The notes: generated by a model from the letters alone, not told the origin. A stretch of DNA of 64,000 bases from Paludibacteraceae bacterium (GCA_024401435.1 JAKSLB010000010.1:36350-100349), one strand, 5' to 3'. Counted from the stretch's first letter, positions 1-9,221 are shown. Numbers and translations are program-made.

Positions 1-390
1 TTTTTTATATGCCATTGAACTTCAATCTATTATGATTTTGTGCGGAAAATTTGTTATGTTTTCATCAGAAAAAAAGCACCCAAAAGATAACAAAATTTCC
101 GCCTATTAAGTTATAAAATGCAGGTCCTCAGTTCTGCGAAAGTGCGGAAGAATTGTGTTCTTTTTGTTCGAAAATATTGGATAGTATCAGAGTCAAAAGG
201 TAACAAAATTTCCGCTGTTTTTTATATGCTATTGAACTTCAATCTATTATGATTTTGTGCGGAAAATTTGTTATGTTTTATGTTTGTTTGTATCAGCTAA
301 AAGACAACAATTTTTCCGCATAAATGAACCTATTTTCCGCAATAGAGATAACAAAAGTTCCGCAGATGGTTAACAATTTTTCCGCACAAA
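1..390. repeat. Array of alternating ACAAnnTTTCCGC inverted/direct repeats
   Basis: No gene is visible. About eight copies of a 15-18 base unit (AACAAAATTTCCGC or its complement TGCGGAAAATTTGTT) lie at about 41-57(-), 86-103(+), 142-158(-), 200-215(+), 258-275(-), 303-320(+), 348-363(+) and 370-386(+). A degenerate half unit is at 333-340. The block 1-62 is repeated at 218-279 with one mismatch, giving a 217-base period. The first five units alternate in orientation at 45-58 base spacing and the last three point the same way. The array may continue beyond the left edge. It could be a protein-binding array, a REP-like cluster or the edge of a mobile element. Confidence 0.8.
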
Positions 391-493
391 AATGTCTGTT
401 ACCTTTTAGACAAAGGGGTTTTACAATTTTGTAAAATAATATATAAAATAGAAGATAAAATCAATTAATTATAATAAGACGGTTGTTTAAAAT

Positions 494-919
494 TTAAAAA
501 TTAGAATCATACAATTCAAATTCTTTCGGATTGGGACCATATTCATTTTCTTCTGGCTGTCCCTCCTTTTTATAGAGCAATACATTCGCAAGAATTATGA
601 ATGATAAAACCAGAATTCTAGGCAAAGTATATTTTGCACAAAATAGGAAACAGATATAAATAGGTAATATAGAGAAGATCGCCCAAATCTCTTTTTTCCC
701 CATGTCATGTAGTCTTCGAATGGCAACAGAATAAGTTGGACAGATGAAAATAATGCTGATACCTATATATACAGATATATCAAATCTCAATTTAAGATCC
801 GCATATATGACCGAAAAAAGTAATAGGATTATAAAGACAAAGAAAGTAAAAAATTCTTTTCTTCTTGCGCGACCATGGAAATTCCCATAATTTTTAAAAC
901 ATTTAATAATCCACTTCAT
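494..919 (-). CDS. DUF805 family small membrane protein
   Basis: This 141-residue protein has the DUF805 layout: an N-terminal FHGRARRKEFF motif (about residues 14-24), several hydrophobic helices, the internal RRLHDMGKK motif (about 68-76), and the C-terminal EGQPEENEYGPNP signature typical of these proteins. It is expected in the inner membrane with about four helices. Its biochemical role is not established for the family. The start lies 4 bases beyond the stop of the RDD gene, so the two are probably co-transcribed on the minus strand. That is a common pairing, since both are small polytopic membrane families of unknown function. Confidence 0.85.
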   Translation of the reverse strand: MKWIIKCFKNYGNFHGRARRKEFFTFFVFIILLLFSVIYADLKLRFDISVYIGISIIFICPTYSVAIRRLHDMGKKEIWAIFSILPIYICFLFCAKYTLPRILVLSFIILANVLLYKKEGQPEENEYGPNPKEFELYDSNF

Positions 920-923
920 ATTA

Positions 924-1634
924 TTATTCTATTGTTTGGTAATAATTATAATCATTATAGATTTGAATAAGGAAATTTCGTTTATTGTAATGTTTCATAT
1001 CTATTTCCTTTTTTTTACTAATCATAGTAGCGATTTCATCGAGTTGTGCTGAATAGTTATTATCATATAGTGCTTTGAGAATAAGTTGAATATCTTTTTC
1101 TTCCAGTTTTGAAAGTTCTTCTAATTTATATATGGGTTTATAATTTATTTCAACATATTGGTAATCTGTACTTAATGAAACTTTTACATCTTTTGCATTT
1201 CCCTCGCATACAATGTAGGATCCAGAAGCCATATCACCTAATCGCTGACCATGTTTGGTAATCATGATCAATCCTACAATATATATATCTATTGGGTAAA
1301 GAATCCATCGAATAAAACATTGTTGAAAAGAGGGCGGTTGACAATTGTCTGTGATAACTTTGATTTTTAATGCATACTTACCAATGGTTTTCCCATGTAA
1401 AAGGAATTCTAACATTAAATTTATAAGGTATATAAATACATATGTAAAAATCAAAATGTGTTTTTGGGTTGACCATGAAATGTATTGATTATCTATGAGA
1501 TAAAGGGAAAATAAGACAAGAGCGGTTTGGATAGCACGATCAATTATAACGGCAAAAAAACGTTTTCCAATTGATGCTAATTTATAATTTAGTTGAACGT
1601 ATTGTCCGTTGGTTATTTTTAGAGTATCTAACAT
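924..1634 (-). CDS. RDD family membrane protein
   Basis: A 236-residue protein. The RDD domain covers about residues 20-145: GKRFFAVIIDRAI carries the Arg and Asp of the family name, GKTIGKYALKIKV is the central motif and QRLGDMASGSYIV closes the domain. Two to four membrane segments are evident. A hydrophilic tail of about 90 residues follows, with charged helices. In Bacteroidetes an RDD gene is regularly divergent from or adjacent to a SpoIIM/DUF4129/DUF4350/MoxR/DUF58 operon, exactly as here. The molecular function is unknown; transport or stress roles have been proposed for some RDD proteins. Confidence 0.88.
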   Translation of the reverse strand: MLDTLKITNGQYVQLNYKLASIGKRFFAVIIDRAIQTALVLFSLYLIDNQYISWSTQKHILIFTYVFIYLINLMLEFLLHGKTIGKYALKIKVITDNCQPPSFQQCFIRWILYPIDIYIVGLIMITKHGQRLGDMASGSYIVCEGNAKDVKVSLSTDYQYVEINYKPIYKLEELSKLEEKDIQLILKALYDNNYSAQLDEIATMISKKKEIDMKHYNKRNFLIQIYNDYNYYQTIE

Positions 1635-1672
1635 AAGAATTAAGTAATTGTTTATTTCTTACTTTATCACAA

Positions 1673-1680
1673 CAAAAATA
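1673..1680 (-). promoter_or_regulatory. Possible -7 box for the RDD/DUF805 pair
   Basis: On the minus strand this reads TATTTTTG, fitting the Bacteroidetes TAnnTTTG box, 39 bases upstream of the RDD start. No clear -33 TTTG was found at the right spacing, so this is tentative. Confidence 0.35.
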
Positions 1681-1693
1681 ATAAAAATAAATA

Positions 1694-1701
1694 TATCTTT
1701 G
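1694..1701 (+). promoter_or_regulatory. Bacteroidetes -7 box (TATCTTTG) for the SpoIIM-MoxR operon
   Basis: TATCTTTG matches the TAnnTTTG consensus and lies 22 bases before the ATG at 1724. It is back to back with the candidate minus-strand box, so the 89-base intergenic space would hold divergent promoters. Confidence 0.6.
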
Positions 1702-1723
1702 TTGTTGCAATAAAGGTGATTTT

Positions 1724-2689
1724 ATGAAGGAAAACATTTTTGTTAGAAAAAATAAGGATAAATGGGAGGAGTATGAACGTAAGGTCTCCAATCCTCAGCA
1801 GTTATCCACACAACACATTTCTGATATATACCAAGATTTAACGGCAGATTTGGCATATGCTCAAGGACATTTTCCAGAAGCACGAGTCACCTCTTATTTA
1901 AATAATCTTGTTCTTTCATTGCATGGGTATCTTTATCAGCCCAAACAACGTTCTTTTCTATCGATTATTACTTTTTTCACAGAATATGTACCAAAGACTG
2001 TTGCTGAATCTCATGTTGAAATGAAAATTGCCTTTGTCATTTTTTCTTTATTTACGATAGCAGGAGTTATACTGGCTGTACAAGATATACAGAATATTAT
2101 TGATACGTTAGGTCCTAGTTATGTGGAGATGACATTGGAAAATATTAACAATGGTGTTCCTACAGATGTTTATGGTGATTCTATGCAAAGTGATATGTTT
2201 TTGTATATTGTGTTGAATAATTTACGGGTTGATTTAATAACTTATATGTATGGAATTGTTCCAATATTGGGTCCAGGCTATATTATGATGAATAATGGTG
2301 TTATGTTGGGTGAGTTTCAAACCCTATTCTTTTTAAATGGAGTCGGTTTTCAGTCGATGACAGCCATCTGGATTCATGGAACAATCGAAATCTCCACTAT
2401 TATTATAGCTAGTGCGGCTTCGCTTAGATTAGGATTAGGTTGGGTATTTCCTGGTACGTATTCAAGAAAAGAGGCTTTGAAACAAAGTGGTTTGAAGAGT
2501 GTCAAGATACTTATTTCGATTTTACCATTGACTATTTTGGCTGCTTTTTTGGAAAGTTTTGCCACTCGACATACAGAATGGCCATTATTTGTTAAGTTAC
2601 TAATTATCGGAGGTTCTTTAGCTTTTATATTGTTTTACTATGTTTTTTTACCTCATCAAATTAGAAAAAGAAGGGAGGGGATGATATGA
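1724..2689 (+). CDS. SpoIIM-like (stage II sporulation protein M family) membrane protein
   Basis: A 321-residue protein. The N-terminal 90 residues are hydrophilic and helical (WEEYERKVSNPQQLS; YQDLTADLAYAQ). About five hydrophobic segments follow, including MKIAFVIFSLFTIAGVILAV (about 102-121), a central glycine-rich region (GIVPILGPGYIMMNNGVMLG), the HGTIEI motif near 219, and two C-terminal helices. This is the non-sporulation Bacteroidetes version of the SpoIIM/DUF95 family. The stop overlaps the next start by 4 bases (ATGA), placing it first in a co-translated operon with DUF4129, DUF4350, MoxR and DUF58 genes. The specific function is unknown. Confidence 0.85.
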   Translation: MKENIFVRKNKDKWEEYERKVSNPQQLSTQHISDIYQDLTADLAYAQGHFPEARVTSYLNNLVLSLHGYLYQPKQRSFLSIITFFTEYVPKTVAESHVEMKIAFVIFSLFTIAGVILAVQDIQNIIDTLGPSYVEMTLENINNGVPTDVYGDSMQSDMFLYIVLNNLRVDLITYMYGIVPILGPGYIMMNNGVMLGEFQTLFFLNGVGFQSMTAIWIHGTIEISTIIIASAASLRLGLGWVFPGTYSRKEALKQSGLKSVKILISILPLTILAAFLESFATRHTEWPLFVKLLIIGGSLAFILFYYVFLPHQIRKRREGMI

Positions 2690-3483
2690 AAAACAAGTAT
2701 CGTTTGAAAGTCACGTTCCTTTTCTTATTATCTTTTCTTTACTCCTTTGGTCAGCAAGATACTGATTTTTCTTTTTCGGAGGAGGATTCTATTGTTGCAC
2801 AGGCGGATTCTACGGCTGCATATATCCTCAACGCGGAAGATTCTACTATTGTAGTAGCTGATTTAGATGAGGACGATGAATTACCCCGAGATACCTTTTT
2901 AACTTATAATCCAGAAAGTATTGATTATTTGAAATCCAATACCCATTATGGTCCTGGTCAAAAAATGAAGAAATTTGAAAAGGGGAAAAAATCAAAAGAT
3001 GAGAAATCTAGGTTTCTTAGTGAAATAGTTGAATTTATAGAGTCGATTAATGGGGAAATATTTATAATAGCATTGATTATTTTTATTGTCTGCATTATCT
3101 TTATTTCTCTATTTGTTTTTTATAAGAATCATTATTATCATAAGAAATATGGAGATTCAGGATTAAAAAAAACGGAAAATGAACAGGTTGAGACTGTGGA
3201 TTTATTAAATCAGGCTTTACAAAGTAAAAATTATAATGAGGCAGTAAAAATTGTTTATGTACAAACATTGGCATGGTTAAATAACCATCAGATGATTCAT
3301 TGGGAGTTGTCGAAGACTCCTTCTGAATATTATTATGAAGTGAAAGATCATTCTTTACGAAAACCGTTTAAAGAATTGACACATATATTTTTATTAGCGC
3401 GTTATGATAATGTGATGGTTGATTGTGAGATGTATGAATCAGCACAAAAATATAAACAACAAATTTTATCGATGACGAAATGA
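2686..3483 (+). CDS. DUF4129 domain membrane protein
   Basis: A 265-residue protein. It has an N-terminal signal peptide (residues 1-23, ending FGQQ), a very acidic stretch to about residue 70, one transmembrane helix (about 122-146), and a C-terminal cytoplasmic helical domain. Residues 165-262 fit DUF4129, with AVKIVYVQTLAWLNN and the HWELSKTPSEYYYEV segment. The gene overlaps its neighbours by 4 bases on both sides, which indicates translational coupling. DUF4129 proteins commonly accompany MoxR/DUF58 operons. They may act in assembling the membrane MoxR machinery, but no activity is proven. Confidence 0.8.
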   Translation: MKNKYRLKVTFLFLLSFLYSFGQQDTDFSFSEEDSIVAQADSTAAYILNAEDSTIVVADLDEDDELPRDTFLTYNPESIDYLKSNTHYGPGQKMKKFEKGKKSKDEKSRFLSEIVEFIESINGEIFIIALIIFIVCIIFISLFVFYKNHYYHKKYGDSGLKKTENEQVETVDLLNQALQSKNYNEAVKIVYVQTLAWLNNHQMIHWELSKTPSEYYYEVKDHSLRKPFKELTHIFLLARYDNVMVDCEMYESAQKYKQQILSMTK

Positions 3484-4691
3484 AAGGAAAAATAAGAAAT
3501 ATAATATTCATGTTTTCCCTTTTTGTTTTGGGAGCTTGTAATAATAGTGATAATCATACCAATTGGGCACCTCATTTCTTAGCCAATCATGATCCTTTTG
3601 GCACCGCTATTTTTAGAGACCTTGTTATAGCTTCAGATCCTGGTCATCCAAAATTTTATGATGATGAGATGATTGTTTATAAAAAAGATGATCTTCAAGG
3701 AGAAGAGCAAGGGATGAAGCACAACTTCTTGTATGTTACATGTTCTAATGATCCTATTGATACTACTATGATATGGAAGCAAAATGAAAATGGATATTCT
3801 ACAATTGTCGCTGCTTCTCAATCATTTATACTAGAAGATTTTGCTGAAGAAGTAGAAAAAAACAAAGGATGTTTGACATCTGTTATTACAAATCTTGTGA
3901 CACAAAAGAAGTATAATTATCCGACCCAAATGTGTAAGTCACGTGTTTTTGATAATCCTGTCGATGAATTTTTACAACGATACATCGCTTATGAAGAAAT
4001 AGCAACCATTGATTCTGCACCTGTAGCCATTCGGTATATACATCCGAACGGTTCAAGTCTTATTTTTGTCTCAATGCCTCTGTTGTTTACTAATTATGGT
4101 GCCTTATATGAAGAAAATGCAGAATTGATTATTGACTTTTTTAGAATAGCTGGTGGTCATAGCTGGTATTGTTTCTTCCATATGGATGAAAAGAATAAAG
4201 AGGCAGCATATTATGAAACAAGTAAAATAAAATCAGAAACGAATAGCGAGTCTTCTGTAGATTCGGGTGTTATGCTTCGTGATTTAATAGAATATGCCAT
4301 TATTGGTGTATTTATAGGTTTTTTGCTATTTTTTGCGCGACGTCGAGAGAGAATAATTCCTGTTATGGAAAAGCCTCAAAATAAGTCTATCGATTTTGCT
4401 AAACAGATTAGTAAGAATTATATGTGGAAAGAGGAATATGGTGTTATCTTACGAAAAAAGTTTGTTGTGTTTATTGATACGTTACAAGAAAAAACAAATA
4501 TCAATCTGAATGATTTGGAACATTTCAGTTCCAATATAGCGACATTGGAAAAATTAACACAAGAGAATAGATTGAATTTATTTTTTCAAAATTTATTCAA
4601 AATACATGAAAATAAAAAAATCGAGGTCTCATATGAAGAAATGAGGTATTATATAACAAAAATGAATTTGATAATCAGTAAATTAAAATAA
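3480..4691 (+). CDS. DUF4350-type lipoprotein
   Basis: This 403-residue protein begins with a lipoprotein signal whose lipobox is LGAC (Cys20). The periplasmic portion carries conserved-looking segments such as NHDPFGTAIFRDLV (about 36-49) and the PLLFTNYGALYEENAELI stretch (about 200-217). A transmembrane helix lies at about 265-285 (YAIIGVFIGFLLFFARRRER), followed by a C-terminal helical domain of about 110 residues. Family and position match the DUF4350 protein of the Bacteroidetes SpoIIM-MoxR-DUF58 operon. It has both a lipobox and a later helix, so it may span or tether to the inner membrane. Function unknown. Confidence 0.75.
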   Translation: MKGKIRNIIFMFSLFVLGACNNSDNHTNWAPHFLANHDPFGTAIFRDLVIASDPGHPKFYDDEMIVYKKDDLQGEEQGMKHNFLYVTCSNDPIDTTMIWKQNENGYSTIVAASQSFILEDFAEEVEKNKGCLTSVITNLVTQKKYNYPTQMCKSRVFDNPVDEFLQRYIAYEEIATIDSAPVAIRYIHPNGSSLIFVSMPLLFTNYGALYEENAELIIDFFRIAGGHSWYCFFHMDEKNKEAAYYETSKIKSETNSESSVDSGVMLRDLIEYAIIGVFIGFLLFFARRRERIIPVMEKPQNKSIDFAKQISKNYMWKEEYGVILRKKFVVFIDTLQEKTNINLNDLEHFSSNIATLEKLTQENRLNLFFQNLFKIHENKKIEVSYEEMRYYITKMNLIISKLK

Positions 4692-4692
4692 T

Positions 4693-5661
4693 ATGGAAAA
4701 CGAAACAATCATAACAGAGGTTCAATACCAAGCCAAGATAGAAGAGTTGAAGAGTCTGGTTTCTTCTATCATTGTTGGACAAGAGAAAATGTTGGATCTT
4801 CTATTAACTGCAGTTTTGGCAGATGGTCATACATTGATAGAGGGTGTACCTGGTGTTGCAAAAACATTAACCGCACGTTTGTTGGCAAAACTGATTAGTG
4901 CTAATTTTTCTCGTATGCAGTTTACTTCCGATTTGATGCCGTCCGACGTATTAGGAACGAATGTGTTTAATGTAAGTAAAGGATGTTTCGAATTTCATCA
5001 AGGTCCCGCTTTTGGTGATATTATTTTGGTGGATGAAATTAATCGTGCTCCAGCAAAGACCCAATCCGCTTTGTTTGAGTTGATGGAAGAGCGACAGACC
5101 ACCATCGATGGGGAATGTCATAAGATGGGAGATGTATATACGATTGTTGCTACGCAAAACCCTATTGAGCAAGAGGGAACCTATCGTTTACCAGAGGCTC
5201 AGTTAGATCGTTTTCTATTTAAGATTCATATTGGTTATCCGTCGGTGGAAGATGAGATAGCAATTATTAAAGCACATAATAGTAATAGTCGATTCACCAA
5301 GTTGGAGAATATTACACCTATTCTTTCTAAGGAGGAGTTGTTAGATCTTCGTTCAAAAGCTAATAATGTTTTCATTGATGAAAAATTGATTCAATATATT
5401 GCTTTGTTGATTCAGGAGACTCGTACCAACAAGTCTATCTATGTTGGCGCGTCTCCACGTGCGTCCATAGCCTTTTTACATGCAGCTAAAGCTTATGCAT
5501 TGATTCAAGGACGTTCATTTGTGATTCCAGATGATATAAAAATGCTTACATTCCCTATTTTATGTCACAGAATCATATTGACGGCAGAGGCAGAAATGGA
5601 AGGTCTTTCGATTGACCGTGTTATTAAAGAGATGGTGGAGAAAGTAGAAGTTCCAAAATAA
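4693..5661 (+). CDS. MoxR-family AAA+ ATPase
   Basis: A 322-residue MoxR ATPase. It has Walker A EGVPGVAKT (about 55-63), Walker B IILVDEINRAPAKTQ (about 111-125), the MEERQ segment, a sensor TQNPIEQEGTYRLPEAQLDRF region, and the C-terminal sensor-2/lid domain with VGASPRASI. MoxR ATPases are chaperone-like factors that mature or activate partner proteins, often partners with a VWA or DUF58 fold encoded next door. The gene starts one base after the DUF4350 stop and 18 bases separate it from the DUF58 gene, so it is central to this operon. Confidence 0.95.
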   Translation: MENETIITEVQYQAKIEELKSLVSSIIVGQEKMLDLLLTAVLADGHTLIEGVPGVAKTLTARLLAKLISANFSRMQFTSDLMPSDVLGTNVFNVSKGCFEFHQGPAFGDIILVDEINRAPAKTQSALFELMEERQTTIDGECHKMGDVYTIVATQNPIEQEGTYRLPEAQLDRFLFKIHIGYPSVEDEIAIIKAHNSNSRFTKLENITPILSKEELLDLRSKANNVFIDEKLIQYIALLIQETRTNKSIYVGASPRASIAFLHAAKAYALIQGRSFVIPDDIKMLTFPILCHRIILTAEAEMEGLSIDRVIKEMVEKVEVPK

Positions 5662-5679
5662 TTAAAAAGAAGAACGAGA

Positions 5680-6993
5680 ATGTTTTTATCGAAAAGATTC
5701 ATAACATTTCTATGCATTGCATGTTTTCTGACCTCATTGGGTAGGCTCTGGCCTTTCTTTTATGTGGTTGGCGGCATAACTATAGCTGTATTGATCGTAT
5801 CTTTCATCATTGATCTTTTCTCTATTTATTCTGATGATGCTGGTATTTTATGCAAAAGAGAGATGGCGGAACGATTTTCAAATGGCGATGAAAATATAGT
5901 GAAACTTCATATTACCAGTTTGTATGATAGAGATGTTACGGTTTCGGTGATTGATGAAATTCCCGTAGAGTTTCAGAATCGTCATTTTAGGTTGAATGGT
6001 TTGTTACATTCCAAAGAAGAAACAACGCTATCTTATTCGTTAATCCCCAAAAGAAGAGGTTCCTATTCTTTTGAAAACATTCACATTTATGTACATTCCA
6101 TTTGGCATTTGTGTGAGCGACGTTTCACTATAAAAACTCCAATGGCTGTAAAGGTATATCCTTCCTTTTTATATATTCGAAATATGCAGTTATTATCTAT
6201 TGAGAATAAATCGTTAGAGTGTGGTATTAAGTTGGTGAGACGATTAGGAAGCAGCATGGAGTTTGATCAAATCAAGGAGTATGTTCCAGGAGATGATTAT
6301 AGAAAGATCAATTGGAAAGCCAGTGCTCGTAAAAATCTGCTGATGACGAATTTGTATAGAGATGAGCAGTCACAGTTAATTTATAATGTGATAGATAAGG
6401 GAAGAGGTATGCAGCATACATTTAATCAGATGAGTTTGCTTGATTATGCGATAAATTCCTCTTTGGCGTTGTCGTATATGGCTCTTCAACATCGAGATAA
6501 TCCAGGTTTAATCACATTTGAAAAAAACATTGATAGTTTTGTCCCAGCAAGTAGGAATATCAATCAGATGGAATCTATTATGAATACGTTGTATAAAGAG
6601 TCTACAACTTATATTCAAAGTGATTATGCTGCATTGTATGGACATATTCGTAAGAATGTAAATAAACGAAGTCTTATTGTTATATATACAATGTTTGATA
6701 CGAATGTGGCGATGGAGCGAGAACTTCCTTATTTACGAAAATTAGCTTCTAATCATGTCGTTTTAGTTGTTTTCTTTAAAGACAAGGAACTTCAGTTGGC
6801 TGCGCAGACAAAACCTGTGAAAAAATTGGATTATTTTGACCATGTCATTCTGGAGAATATGGAGTTTGAAAAGAAAATGATTGTTAGGAATCTTTATCGA
6901 TATGGAATACATTCAATTTTAACCGAACCGGAAAATTTGACAGTTAATGTTGTTAATAAGTACATTGATATGAAAGCGCGAAACATAATTTAA
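5680..6993 (+). CDS. DUF58 domain-containing membrane protein
   Basis: A 437-residue protein with two hydrophobic helices at the N terminus (about 8-25 and 28-46). A beta-rich middle region follows (about 60-160), then the DUF58 core around 190-235: EFDQIKEYVPGDDYRKINWK, then SARKNLLMTNLYRDE. The C-terminal part resembles a VWA-like fold. DUF58 proteins are habitual partners of MoxR ATPases. It is last in the operon starting at 1724. No terminator was recognised in the 270 bases that follow. Confidence 0.92.
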   Translation: MFLSKRFITFLCIACFLTSLGRLWPFFYVVGGITIAVLIVSFIIDLFSIYSDDAGILCKREMAERFSNGDENIVKLHITSLYDRDVTVSVIDEIPVEFQNRHFRLNGLLHSKEETTLSYSLIPKRRGSYSFENIHIYVHSIWHLCERRFTIKTPMAVKVYPSFLYIRNMQLLSIENKSLECGIKLVRRLGSSMEFDQIKEYVPGDDYRKINWKASARKNLLMTNLYRDEQSQLIYNVIDKGRGMQHTFNQMSLLDYAINSSLALSYMALQHRDNPGLITFEKNIDSFVPASRNINQMESIMNTLYKESTTYIQSDYAALYGHIRKNVNKRSLIVIYTMFDTNVAMERELPYLRKLASNHVVLVVFFKDKELQLAAQTKPVKKLDYFDHVILENMEFEKKMIVRNLYRYGIHSILTEPENLTVNVVNKYIDMKARNII

Positions 6994-7224
6994 TATGTAT
7001 TTGCCATGTTTTACCAATTGATTAGCAATGAAAAATTGTTCAGTTCTAAAAACATTTCAAAGGAATTTTATATTATCATCGTGAAAACTATTGATAGTCA
7101 CTTGTCTTTGTGTTGAAAAAGGTTGTTGATTTTTATATTCAGTTAAAAAATAAAATGAGGGTGATGAAGGTACGAAATCGATGATATTTACTTACGAAAG
7201 TATGGAAATGAGTTGAACTTTTTT

Positions 7225-7232
7225 TATCTTTG
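7225..7232 (+). promoter_or_regulatory. Bacteroidetes -7 box (TATCTTTG) for the nucleotidyltransferase-galE pair
   Basis: TATCTTTG fits TAnnTTTG and is 33 bases upstream of the ATG at 7266. Its presence argues against the longer reading frame beginning at a TTG at 7230, which would begin inside the promoter. Confidence 0.65.
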
Positions 7233-7265
7233 CATGATTTTTATTTTTGGAAATTATATAAGTAT

Positions 7266-8171
7266 ATGAAACCTACATTATTAGTTTTAGCGGCTGGAAT
7301 GGGTAGTCGTTATGGAGGATTGAAACAGTTGGATGGACTGGGTCCTAACGGAGAAACCATTATGGATTATTCCATTTATGATGCAGCACGCGCTGGGTTT
7401 GGCAAGGTCGTTTTTGTTATTAGACATGCATTTGAAAATGATTTTAGAGAAAAAATCATTACAAAGTATAACAAAGCTATTGAGGTAGAGTTGGTTTTTC
7501 AAGAATTAGATTCTTTGCCAGAGGGATATAGTTTACCAGCTGATAGAGTAAAACCTTGGGGGACAAATCATGCTATTATGATGGGTGCCAAAGTTATTCA
7601 TGAGCCTTTTGCCGTAATTAATGCAGATGACTTTTATGGAAAAGAGAGTTTCCAAATTCTTGCGGATGCATTAAAGAATCTGGAAGGAAAGAAAAATGAC
7701 TATTGTATGGTGGGTTATCGTTTGGGTAATACTTTATCTGAAAGTGGTCATGTTTCAAGAGGAGTATGTCAGACTGATAACAACAAGTTCTTAACCACTG
7801 TGGTAGAACATTATGAGGTTCAACGCAAAGATGATGTTGTGATATTTAAGGATCAAGAGAGTGGTGAATACAAAACAATAGATGAAAATTTGCCAGTTTC
7901 TATGAATATGTGGGGCTTCACACCAGATTATTTTGATCATTCAGATAAGGATTTCAAGGAGTTCTTAAAGGTAAATGCCACAAATATTAAAGCTGAATAT
8001 GGAATACCTACAATGGTTAATAAATTGATACAAACAAAGACGGCAACGATTAAGGTCTTAGACACACCATGTAAATGGTTTGGTGTTACATACAAAGAAG
8101 ATCGCCCTTCAGTTGTATCAAAGATCAATCAATTAATACAATCGGGAGTTTATCCCTCAAAATTATTTTAA
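7266..8171 (+). CDS. Nucleotidyltransferase family protein (sugar-phosphate NTP transferase)
   Basis: A 301-residue protein starting MKPTLLVLAAGMGSRYGG. The LAAGMGSRYGGLKQL motif (residues 6-20) is the GxGxR...K nucleotide-binding signature of NDP-sugar pyrophosphorylases, and NADDFYGKESF supplies the metal-binding Asp. It probably transfers a nucleotidyl group to a sugar 1-phosphate. UTP:glucose-1-phosphate is plausible because galE follows only 3 bases after the stop, but the substrate cannot be read from sequence. The frame is open 12 codons further up to a TTG; the ATG at 7266 was chosen because the promoter overlaps the extension. Confidence 0.85.
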   Translation: MKPTLLVLAAGMGSRYGGLKQLDGLGPNGETIMDYSIYDAARAGFGKVVFVIRHAFENDFREKIITKYNKAIEVELVFQELDSLPEGYSLPADRVKPWGTNHAIMMGAKVIHEPFAVINADDFYGKESFQILADALKNLEGKKNDYCMVGYRLGNTLSESGHVSRGVCQTDNNKFLTTVVEHYEVQRKDDVVIFKDQESGEYKTIDENLPVSMNMWGFTPDYFDHSDKDFKEFLKVNATNIKAEYGIPTMVNKLIQTKTATIKVLDTPCKWFGVTYKEDRPSVVSKINQLIQSGVYPSKLF

Positions 8172-8174
8172 TCA

Positions 8175-9221
8175 ATGGCAAAAGGAAAGATATTAATCAC
8201 AGGTGGAACTGGTTATATCGGATCTCACACCGTTGTAGAGTTATTCAATGCTGGTTATGAACCTATTATCATTGATAATTTATCTAACTCTAACATTAGT
8301 GTATTAGATGGTATAAAGGCAATAACAGGACATTCTGTTATATACGAAAATATTGATTGTAAAGATTATAACTCTTTAGAACGGTTTTTGGAGAAACATC
8401 CAGAAATTGTTGCAATTGCTCATTTTGCAGCTTCTAAATCTGTTGGTGAATCGGTTGAGAATCCATTGTTGTATTATCGAAACAATATTGTTTCTCTTAT
8501 AAATCTTCTTCAATTGATGCCTAAGTTTGGTATTAAAAATATCGTTTTCTCTTCGTCGTGTACTGTCTACGGACAGCCTGATGTATTGCCTGTCACAGAG
8601 AAATCACCGATTAAACCTGCCACTTCACCATATGGCAGTACGAAGCAGATGTGTGAGACTATTTTATATGATTTCACTCATGCAAACAAAGATATTAATG
8701 TGGTTCTTCTTCGTTATTTTAATCCTATTGGAGCACATCCAAGTGGTGAGATCGGGGAGTTGCCAAACGGTATTCCCAATAATCTTTTGCCATATATCAC
8801 GCAAACAGCAGCTGGCATTCGTAAAGAATTAAGTGTCTTTGGAAATGATTATGACACACCAGATGGTAGTTGCATTCGTGATTATATAAATGTCGTAGAT
8901 TTGGCGAAGGCTCATGTGGTTGCTCTTAATCGTCTGATTGACGGTAAAAACGAGAAGAATATTGAAGTCTTCAATTTAGGTACAGGTTCTGGTGTATCTG
9001 TTTTGGAGATTATTAATGCATTTGAAAAAGCGACAGGCGTTAAGGTTCCATATAAGATTGCACCTCGTCGTCCGGGTGACATTGAAAAAGTTTGGGCAGA
9101 CACTTCTTTAGCGAATAAAGAATTAGGATGGTCATCCAAGGAGACATTGGAAGACACTCTACGTTCGGCATGGAATTGGCAAAAAAAATTGGAAGAAAAG
9201 AATAGTGTTACGAATGGATAA
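8175..9221 (+). CDS. galE: UDP-glucose 4-epimerase
   Basis: A 348-residue extended short-chain dehydrogenase/reductase. It has the NAD-binding TGGTGYIGSHTV motif (residues 9-20), the catalytic VFSSSCTVYGQ segment and the YGSTK active-site Tyr-Lys pair. RYFNPIGAHPSGEIGE and the GSCIRDYINVVDLAKAHV region are diagnostic for GalE. It interconverts UDP-glucose and UDP-galactose in the cytoplasm. It is co-transcribed with the nucleotidyltransferase (3-base gap), so the pair likely supplies UDP-sugars for galactose use and surface glycans. A strong terminator follows. Confidence 0.96.
   Translation: MAKGKILITGGTGYIGSHTVVELFNAGYEPIIIDNLSNSNISVLDGIKAITGHSVIYENIDCKDYNSLERFLEKHPEIVAIAHFAASKSVGESVENPLLYYRNNIVSLINLLQLMPKFGIKNIVFSSSCTVYGQPDVLPVTEKSPIKPATSPYGSTKQMCETILYDFTHANKDINVVLLRYFNPIGAHPSGEIGELPNGIPNNLLPYITQTAAGIRKELSVFGNDYDTPDGSCIRDYINVVDLAKAHVVALNRLIDGKNEKNIEVFNLGTGSGVSVLEIINAFEKATGVKVPYKIAPRRPGDIEKVWADTSLANKELGWSSKETLEDTLRSAWNWQKKLEEKNSVTNG

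Noticed and set aside
1-390. CRISPR array
   Set aside because: Units alternate in strand, spacing is variable, the interspersed sequences themselves repeat (1-62 and 218-279), and no cas gene is present.
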